Below, in pieces: positions 6,406-10,790 of a stretch of DNA of 10,790 nt (positions are counted from its first letter, which is position 1; each line of letters starts with the position of its first letter). The stretch is taken from NCBI GenBank assembly GCA_946563605.1, contig CAMNVW010000033.1:1-10790 (forward strand), read 5' to 3'. The position numbers were made by a program, and so were the translations under genes. Origin of the DNA: an uncultured Clostridia bacterium. GTDB taxonomy: Bacteria > Bacillota > Clostridia > Oscillospirales > Ruminococcaceae. The notes beneath the pieces are model-generated. The model ran no database searches. It was not told the DNA's origin and saw nothing but the letters and a program-made list of their open reading frames with translations.

Positions 6406-7842
6406 TTAATATGCTTTGCCCCAAACAACCATGGATTTTGCAGGTTTTCCGCAGCAAACGCAGGTGTCGCCGATGTGTTCCTGTTCAAACGGCATACAAC
6501 GGGAAGTAACGCCGGCAATCTCTTTGAGTTTTGCCTCACATTCCGCATCGCCGCACCACATTGCTTTGATGAAACCGGATTTTTCGTTTGCAATCTGAAC
6601 CATCTCATCGAGATCGTGTGCGGTCCAGGTGCGGTTCTCGCGGTTTTTGAGCGCTTTTTCGTACAGACCATCGTGTACGGCGTTCAGCAGCTCAGCAACC
6701 TTGGTTTCCAGCTCGTCCAGAGATACGAAGGTCTTTTCGCGGTTGTCGCGGCGAACGATAACGCACTGGTTCTTTTCAATATCCTTTGGTCCGATTTCCA
6801 GACGCAGCGGAACGCCCTTCATTTCGTACTGAGCGAACTTCCAGCCTGGGGAGTTGTCGGAAACGTCAATGTCAGCACGGAACTGTTTGGACAGTCGTTC
6901 TTTTACTTCCTGCGCTTTTTCGATGACGCCTTCTTTGTGCTGTGCGACCGGAATCACGACGATCTGAATTGGAGCGATTGCCGGAGGCAGAACCAGACCG
7001 TTGTCATCACCGTGGGTCATGATGATACCGCCGATCAAACGGGTGGATACGCCCCAAGAGGTCTGATGAGGAGTCTGCGGTTTGTTTTCACGGTTCTGGA
7101 ATTCAATCTCAAATGCTTTGGCGAAGTGGTCGCCGAGGTAATGGGAGGTACCCGCCTGCAGGCTCTTGCCGTCGTGCATCATTGCTTCGATGGTGTAGGT
7201 GGAAACTGCGCCGGCAAATTTTTCAGAGTCGGTCTTTTTGCCGCGGACAACCGGAATTGCCAGATGTTTTTCGCAGAACTCAGCGTAGATGCCGAGAATC
7301 AGCTCGGTTTCACGGATTGCATCCTCAGCAGTTTCGTGCATGGTGTGACCTTCCTGCCAGAGGAATTCACGGGTGCGCAGGAACGGACGGGTTGTTTTTT
7401 CCCAACGAACAACGCTGCACCACTGGTTATACAGCTTTGGCAGGTCGCGGTAGGATTTGATAATATTTTTATAGTGGTCGCAGAACAGCGTCTCGGAGGT
7501 AGGACGTACACACAGACGTTCTTCCAGTTCCTCGGAACCGCCGTAGGTGACCCATGCTACTTCCGGTGCAAAGCCTTCGACATGGTCTTTTTCTTTCTGT
7601 AACAGGCTTTCTGGAATGAACAGCGGCATCGCTACATTCTGATGACCGGTCTTTTTAAATTCAGCATCCAGAATGCGCTGGATATTTTCCCAGATTGCAT
7701 AGCCGTATGGGCGCACGATCATGCAGCCTTTGACAGAGGAGTAGTCGCACAGCTCTGCTTTTTTGACGATGTCGGTATACCATTTTGCAAAATCGACGTC
7801 CATCGAGGTGATGTCATCGACCATTTTTTTGTTGTCTGCCAT
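6406..7842 (-). CDS. proS: Prolyl-tRNA synthetase, short archaeal/eukaryotic-type (ProS type 3)
   Basis: This 478-residue class II aminoacyl-tRNA synthetase charges tRNA-Pro with proline. Class II motif 2 is RWEKTTRPFLRTREFLW (146-162) and motif 3 is SWGVSTRLIGG (262-272), followed by THGDDNGLVLPP (276-287). The anticodon-binding domain covers about 290-400. The C-terminal extension has a Cys cluster (C430, C435, C461, C463/C464) and ends in WGKAY, as in zinc-binding ProRS of archaeal/eukaryotic type. The insertion editing domain of the long bacterial ProRS is absent, so any Ala-tRNA-Pro clearance would have to be done in trans. This form is common in Clostridia. The ATG at 7840-7842 has AAAGGTGG about 9 bases upstream. 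The gene has its own promoter and terminator. Its leader of about 115 nt shows no T-box sequence. Confidence 0.97.
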   Translation of the reverse strand: MADNKKMVDDITSMDVDFAKWYTDIVKKAELCDYSSVKGCMIVRPYGYAIWENIQRILDAEFKKTGHQNVAMPLFIPESLLQKEKDHVEGFAPEVAWVTYGGSEELEERLCVRPTSETLFCDHYKNIIKSYRDLPKLYNQWCSVVRWEKTTRPFLRTREFLWQEGHTMHETAEDAIRETELILGIYAEFCEKHLAIPVVRGKKTDSEKFAGAVSTYTIEAMMHDGKSLQAGTSHYLGDHFAKAFEIEFQNRENKPQTPHQTSWGVSTRLIGGIIMTHGDDNGLVLPPAIAPIQIVVIPVAQHKEGVIEKAQEVKERLSKQFRADIDVSDNSPGWKFAQYEMKGVPLRLEIGPKDIEKNQCVIVRRDNREKTFVSLDELETKVAELLNAVHDGLYEKALKNRENRTWTAHDLDEMVQIANEKSGFIKAMWCGDAECEAKLKEIAGVTSRCMPFEQEHIGDTCVCCGKPAKSMVVWGKAY

Positions 7843-7962
7843 TTCTTATTTCCACCTTTCTGCAGGACCTTCCCGCATTGAAGTTTGTAATACAGATGCT
7901 CCGCTTGAAAGAGCAAAATTGAACGCTTTTTCAAATGGAAAACCATCGTAAAGGGTAAGCTT

Positions 7963-7991
7963 ATTATATTCCCTTCTCGGCATAAATTCAA
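7963..7991 (-). promoter_or_regulatory. Promoter of proS
   Basis: On the minus strand TTGAAT (7991-7986), a 17-bp spacer and TATAAT (7968-7963) predict a start near 7957 and a leader of about 115 nt. The leader contains short inverted repeats (ATGG/CCAT, TTGAA/TTCAA, GCTC/GAGC). It lacks the GGTGGnACCGCG T-box core often seen before synthetase genes in Firmicutes. Confidence 0.8.
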
Positions 7992-8115
7992 TAGAAAAGC
8001 GCATTGCGAGCTGTTTTTGGATGAAACGTCCAGATTTTTACAAAAAGGGAAGGGGATTTTTTCAGAGGTTGTAAAAAGAAAGGGTACAGTACAAGAAGCT
8101 TTTGCGTAAAAAGAA

Positions 8116-8139
8116 AAGGACCGGATTTTTCCGGTCCTT
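8116..8139 (-). terminator. Intrinsic terminator, probably the end of the acpP transcript
   Basis: The stem AAGGACCGG (8116-8124) / CCGGTCCTT (8131-8139) has a 6-nt loop and is followed on the minus strand by TTCTTTTT. It is the first strong U-tracted hairpin beyond acpP, so the acpP mRNA would carry a 3' UTR of about 300 nt containing the structured repeat. Confidence 0.85.
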
Positions 8140-8201
8140 AAATAGTGTTTGCATTGTTGCGTGCGCTCGTTTGAGCAAAAATAAAAATCGTTCGGAGAAG
8201 A

Positions 8202-8432
8202 AGAAGTCCATTGTTTCCAATGAACTTCTGTGAGTTTGGCAAAGCCAAACTCACAGGCTATGCACCTGTACGGCAGTACACCGCGTAAGCGGTCAAGGCG
8301 AGGTGCAGAAACCATCGCCTAGCAGAAACCCAAACCTCTAGGGTATTTTGCAAGGTTGGGAGAATGAAACGAAGTTTCATTCTCAAAGGCAAAGAACGCA
8401 AAGCCAGAAAGTTTTATGCAAACTAAAACTTT
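8202..8432. repeat. Chain of adjacent hairpins with a possible pseudoknot, between acpP and its terminator
   Basis: Consecutive inverted repeats nearly fill this gene-free stretch. They are 8202-8213/8218-8229 (one mismatch); 8229-8240/8244-8255 (12 bp, loop AAA); TGTAC/GTACA (8267-8280); CCGC/GCGG with GTAA loop (8281-8292); 8329-8337/8353-8360 (one bulge); 8361-8370/8374-8383; and 8408-8416/8424-8432. TGCACC (8261-8266) pairs with GGTGCA (8302-8307), while AGGCGA (8296-8301) pairs with TCGCCT (8315-8320). The two stems interleave as in an H-type pseudoknot. No reading frame with coding character overlaps the stretch. It resembles dispersed modular intergenic repeats; its transcribed sense is uncertain. 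Confidence 0.7.
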
Positions 8433-8437
8433 GCCTT

Positions 8438-8674
8438 CTATTCCGCAGCACGTTCCTCAACGTATTTAACGATGTCGCCAACGGTTCTGAGATTTTCAAT
8501 GTCCTCATCAGGAATCTCAGTATCAAATTCTTCTTCCAGAGTCATAACAAGGTCAACAATGTCAAGGGAATCAGCACCCAGGTCATCAATTACCTCAGAA
8601 TCTTCAGTAACCTGCTCCTCATCCAAATCGAGCTGATCGCAGAGAATCTTTTTAACCTGTTCAAAAATGTCCAT
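8438..8674 (-). CDS. acpP: Acyl carrier protein
   Basis: This is a 78-residue acidic protein of normal ACP length. The 4'-phosphopantetheine attachment motif is LGADSLDIVDL (32-42) with Ser36, followed by the helix LEEEFDTEIPDEDIENLRTVGDIVKYV typical of type II fatty-acid-synthase ACPs. It carries growing acyl chains on the prosthetic group during fatty acid synthesis in the cytoplasm. I chose the ATG at 8672-8674 because GGAGGGGG lies just upstream; a start seven codons earlier would place that ribosome binding site inside the gene. It has its own strong promoter and stands apart from other fab genes, which are not in this window. Downstream is an unusually long structured untranslated region ending in a terminator. 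A specialised carrier protein is possible, but the sequence looks like the housekeeping AcpP. Confidence 0.97.
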   Translation of the reverse strand: MDIFEQVKKILCDQLDLDEEQVTEDSEVIDDLGADSLDIVDLVMTLEEEFDTEIPDEDIENLRTVGDIVKYVEERAAE

Positions 8675-8800
8675 TTTTCCCCCTCCTTTCTCCAAGAAAA
8701 ATTAGGTTCCGTTCAAAATATATACTTTACTAAAAAAACGGATGCAATGATAAAACAAGTATTCTGTTGCAAAGTACCTCCCGCAGATACTAGCCTATTT

Positions 8801-8829
8801 TTTATATCATGATATGAAAGCGATGTCAA
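8801..8829 (-). promoter_or_regulatory. acpP promoter with embedded palindrome
   Basis: On the minus strand a perfect TTGACA (8829-8824), a 17-bp spacer and TATAAA (8806-8801) form a strong promoter. It predicts a start near 8794 and a leader of about 120 nt. The exact palindrome ATATCATGATAT (8804-8815) overlaps the -10 and spacer, where a repressor could block polymerase. A second imperfect inverted repeat, AGTACC (8773-8778) / GATACT (8786-8791), lies at the transcript start. Neither matches the FapR or FabT operator as I remember them. Confidence 0.82.
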
Positions 8830-8910
8830 TATCTATTGCGGCATATATGGCGAGAATTTCAAAAGTGTTCAAACAATTCAAGTAAGTTTTGTCGGTTTCT
8901 CCCTAAAATC

Positions 8911-8939
8911 TTGTCATTATTGCATGGGTGTGATATAGT
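8911..8939 (+). promoter_or_regulatory. Promoter of the aroE-aroK operon
   Basis: TTGTCA (8911-8916), a 17-bp spacer and TATAGT (8934-8939) are correctly spaced sigma-A elements, predicting a start near 8946. The promoter is divergent from acpP, with about 80 bp between the two -35 elements. Confidence 0.75.
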
Positions 8940-8945
8940 GTAAGC

Positions 8946-9126
8946 AGGAGGTCGCAAGGGCGAACTTTCAGTTTTGTGGTACAACAGGATTTGCGTTGTT
9001 CGCCCTGCTTTGTGGGGATTGGGTTTGTGCTACAATTGGTTTGGTGTAGTTCGATATGTTTTTTGTCGGAGTAAAAATGGCAGTACACTGCATGGAATAC
9101 AGGAAAATGGCAAAGGAGAGAAAAAG
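8946..9126 (+). promoter_or_regulatory. Long structured leader of aroE with two imperfect direct repeats
   Basis: This is an untranslated leader of about 180 nt. AGGGCGAAC (8957-8965) pairs exactly with GTTCGCCCT (8998-9006). Two 31-nt segments, 8972-9002 and 9023-9053, match at 23 positions without gaps and both contain TTGTGSTACAA. CTACA/TGTAG (around 9030-9049) and GCAGT/ACTGC (around 9080-9091) form smaller stems. No U-tracted attenuator hairpin and no T-box core were seen. The frame that runs through here into aroE lacks a ribosome binding site, so the leader is taken as non-coding. Confidence 0.6.
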
Positions 9127-9960
9127 ATGAAATCATTGGGGCTGCTGGGGTATCCGCTGGGACACACCCTTTCGCCACGGCTTCATCAGTTGTTGGCGGC
9201 AGAAATTTCCGGGGAAAACTCCCTCGAAATTTCGTATGACCTGTTTGAAATCACACCGGAGGAATTTGAACAGAAAAAACAGACGCTTTTTTCGCTGGAT
9301 GGATTCAATGTCACCATCCCATATAAAGTGCGTATTCTTGACGAGCTGGATGAGATTGACCAAACCGCAAAGAATCACGGCGCGGTCAATACTGTAGCGG
9401 TGCGTGCGGATGGCAGACGGATTGGTTACAACACCGACTGTGTCGGCTTTGTGCGCACGATGCAGCAAAACAGCGTGGAGCTGGCAGGCAGGGTCTGCGT
9501 ATTAGGTGCCGGTGGCGTTGGAAGAATGTTTGCGACCGAATGTGCGCTGCGCGGCTGCGAGGTCGTGATAGCAGTTCGGCAAAAGAGCCTTGCGGCGGCT
9601 TCGCAGGTTGCCGAGCATATCCGCACACTTTGCCCGAATACGGTGGTGCAGGTGCAGGATATTGCGGATATCAGCGGCGCGTTTGATTTGGTCATCAATG
9701 CAACGCCGTGCGGAATGTTTCCGAAGGTGGACGAATCGCCCGTTCCAAAAGAATTTTTGCAAAATGTCAAAACTGTTTTCGACTGTATCTATAACCCGAA
9801 GGAAACGCTGCTGATGCGCGATGCGCGCGAAATGGGCTGCAAGACAGTCGGAGGATTGGAAATGCTGGTCTGGCAGGCAGCAGCAGCGCAGCAGATTTGG
9901 TTTGGCGTACAATTTACCGAAGAACAGATTGACCGCGTGACAGCGGCTCTTCAAAATTAG
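9127..9960 (+). CDS. aroE: Shikimate dehydrogenase
   Basis: This 277-residue enzyme reduces 3-dehydroshikimate to shikimate with NADPH, in the pathway to chorismate. The substrate site is visible: GYPLGHTLSP (8-17), with Ser16 and Thr14 at the family's SxS position; NVTIPYK (61-67) with catalytic Lys67; AVNT (87-90); and YNTD (101-104) with catalytic Asp104. The Rossmann loop is LGAGGVGR (126-133). NATPCGM (191-197), YNPKETLL (222-229) and GGLEMLVWQ (242-250) complete the AroE pattern. Thr14 for Ser is a conservative change. I chose the ATG at 9127-9129 because AAAGGAGAG precedes it by 6 bases and the residues after it fit the family N-terminus. An in-frame start 51 codons earlier would translate the leader and is rejected. 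aroK follows in the same operon. Confidence 0.96.
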   Translation: MKSLGLLGYPLGHTLSPRLHQLLAAEISGENSLEISYDLFEITPEEFEQKKQTLFSLDGFNVTIPYKVRILDELDEIDQTAKNHGAVNTVAVRADGRRIGYNTDCVGFVRTMQQNSVELAGRVCVLGAGGVGRMFATECALRGCEVVIAVRQKSLAAASQVAEHIRTLCPNTVVQVQDIADISGAFDLVINATPCGMFPKVDESPVPKEFLQNVKTVFDCIYNPKETLLMRDAREMGCKTVGGLEMLVWQAAAAQQIWFGVQFTEEQIDRVTAALQN

Positions 9961-10009
9961 GATGATTAAAAAACACAATAACAGCACTTCAAAAAAAGGA
10001 TGTGACAGT

Positions 10010-10537
10010 ATGGTTAAAAAGGGCGTACAGCGTATTTTGTTGTGCGGATTTATGGGATGTGGAAAAACCAGCGTCGGACAGGCACTGGCCTTTCGCCTGA
10101 AATGGGATTTTCTGGACACCGACGCGATGATTGAAAAACGTCAGGGAATTTCCATTCCGGAAATTTTTGCACAGCAGGGGGAAGAGGCGTTCCGCAAAAT
10201 GGAAGAGGAAACCGCGTGCAGTCTGGGCAAACGCAAAAATACTGTCATTTCTACCGGCGGCGGTTTTTTGATGCGGGAACAGACCTTGCAGGCGCTGCGC
10301 GAAAACGGCGGCGGTTTTGAATCGGTGGTGCTGTTGGACTGCTCTTTTGAGACCTGTTATCAGCGCATCAAAAACAGCGACCGTCCGCTTGTGCGCAACA
10401 ACACCAAGGAGCAGCTGGAGCAGATCTTTTTGCAGCGGCAGCAGCGTTACCGCGAGGCAGCGGATGTGGTTGTTTCCAACGAGGGTATCGTCAGCCAGAC
10501 GGTCGAAGCGATTTTGAAGGAAGTTCCAATCTTATAA
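10010..10537 (+). CDS. aroK: Shikimate kinase
   Basis: This 175-residue P-loop kinase phosphorylates shikimate at the 3-hydroxyl with ATP, the step after AroE. The Walker A motif is GFMGCGKT (13-20). The shikimate-binding residues are DTD (36-38), FR (61-62, Arg62) and GGG (83-85). The lid arginine is in DRPL (Arg125) and the adenine-side QRxxRY motif includes Arg146. The length matches the family. I chose the ATG at 10010-10012: AAGGA lies 9 bases upstream and the P-loop then falls at the usual distance from the N-terminus. A start at 9962, two bases after the aroE stop, would add 16 Asn/Lys/Ser-rich residues and has no clear ribosome binding site, but it cannot be excluded. The gene is co-transcribed with aroE, 49 bp downstream of it, and is followed by a strong terminator. 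Confidence 0.95.
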   Translation: MVKKGVQRILLCGFMGCGKTSVGQALAFRLKWDFLDTDAMIEKRQGISIPEIFAQQGEEAFRKMEEETACSLGKRKNTVISTGGGFLMREQTLQALRENGGGFESVVLLDCSFETCYQRIKNSDRPLVRNNTKEQLEQIFLQRQQRYREAADVVVSNEGIVSQTVEAILKEVPIL

Positions 10538-10599
10538 AAATAAAGTTTTCGCGTAATAGAAAAAAGCCTCCAAATGGTAGCTACTCATAAAACAGTTTC

Positions 10600-10632
10600 A
10601 GTCCCAGCAGTCATGTCTGCTGGGACTTTTTT
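10600..10632 (+). terminator. Intrinsic terminator of aroE-aroK
   Basis: The stem AGTCCCAGCAG (10600-10610) / CTGCTGGGACT (10617-10627) has a 6-nt loop and is followed by five more T. It lies 62 bases after the aroK stop. Confidence 0.95.
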
Positions 10633-10639
10633 GTACATA

Positions 10640-10790
10640 TTGAAGCGTTATGTCTTGCACCAAAGCCTCCCTTGTGTAAAGGGAGGTGGCTCGGCGTGAG
10701 CCGAGACGGAGGGATTGACACACACCTTGAAGCTGTATGTCTTGCACCAAAGCCTCCCTTGTGTAAAGGGAGGTGGCTCGGCGTGAGCCG
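10640..10790. repeat. 87-bp tandem repeat of paired hairpins, running off the window
   Basis: Unit 1 (10640-10726) and unit 2 (10727 to the window end) are direct repeats with an 87-bp period, almost identical over the 64 bases compared; GTT versus TGT near the start is the only difference seen. Each unit has CCTCCCTT/AAGGGAGG (10666-10686 and 10753-10773), then CTCGGC-GTGA-GCCGAG (10690-10705 and from 10777), and unit 1 continues with ACGGAGGGATTG. GGAGGG (10708-10713) could pair with CCTCCC instead of the first hairpin's own arm. No gene is present. The copy number cannot be seen. Confidence 0.85.

Noticed and set aside
6337..7602. A 421-codon open frame on the plus strand opposite proS
   Set aside because: It is fully antisense to a ProRS with intact motifs, has no ribosome binding site, and its product looks like a codon-bias mirror of proS (runs of Phe/Val/Leu with no recognisable domain).
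7719..7946. A possible upstream frame starting in the proS leader (ATG at 7944-7946) and running into proS out of frame
   Set aside because: It starts only about 11 nt from the predicted transcript start with no Shine-Dalgarno, and its later part is just proS in another frame.
7843..8115. T-box riboswitch upstream of proS
   Set aside because: I looked for the GGTGGnACCGCG core and the terminator/antiterminator pair on the minus strand and found neither.
8974..9126. N-terminal extension of AroE by 51 codons
   Set aside because: The extension covers the hairpin and direct-repeat leader and lacks a ribosome binding site. The ATG at 9127 has a good one and matches the usual AroE N-terminus.
9962..10009. 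Earlier ATG start for AroK directly after the aroE stop
   Set aside because: There is no clear ribosome binding site and the 16 extra residues are low-complexity. The ATG at 10010 gives normal family length. It is not fully excluded.
10640..10790. CRISPR array suggested by the regular repetition
   Set aside because: The 87-bp unit is repeated along its whole visible length with no variable spacers, and no cas genes are nearby.

Overview
The window reads as chromosomal DNA of a low-to-moderate-GC Gram-positive anaerobe of the class Clostridia, most likely an Oscillospiraceae/Ruminococcaceae-type gut bacterium. This is inference from several signs: strong GGAGG ribosome binding sites, near-consensus sigma-A promoters, a short bacterial ProRS of the archaeal/eukaryotic type, an XRE regulator paired with a DUF3169 protein, and many dispersed intergenic hairpin repeats. 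There is no phage, plasmid, IS, CRISPR or RNA-gene signature.

Layout. At 1-945 (minus strand) an XRE-family repressor and a DUF3169 membrane protein form an operon. Its promoter overlaps a palindrome that recurs as further half-sites in the leader, so it is probably self-repressed. At about 1041-1499 there is no gene but a composite of hairpin modules flanked by 29-bp inverted repeats. At 1502-4206 (minus) lies a three-gene operon: two tandem, translationally coupled nitrilase-fold proteins, both apparently without the catalytic cysteine, then a membrane-anchored glycerophosphodiester phosphodiesterase. At 4645-6208 (minus) a CPBP-type intramembrane protease and the tRNA deaminase TadA share an operon. 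At 6406-7842 (minus) is proS and at 8438-8674 (minus) acpP. Between these two, the 3' region of acpP is a dense chain of hairpins, including a possible pseudoknot, and it ends in a terminator. At 8911-10632 (plus), divergent from acpP, the shikimate-pathway operon aroE-aroK has a long structured leader. The window ends in an 87-bp tandem repeat.

The genes are mostly housekeeping functions in separate small transcription units: translation (proS, tadA), fatty acid synthesis (acpP) and aromatic amino acid/chorismate synthesis (aroE, aroK). Most units have a visible promoter and terminator. The unusual material is the pair of predicted nitrilase-like pseudoenzymes and the intergenic structured repeats. 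One hairpin module occurs at three loci with compensatory stem changes.
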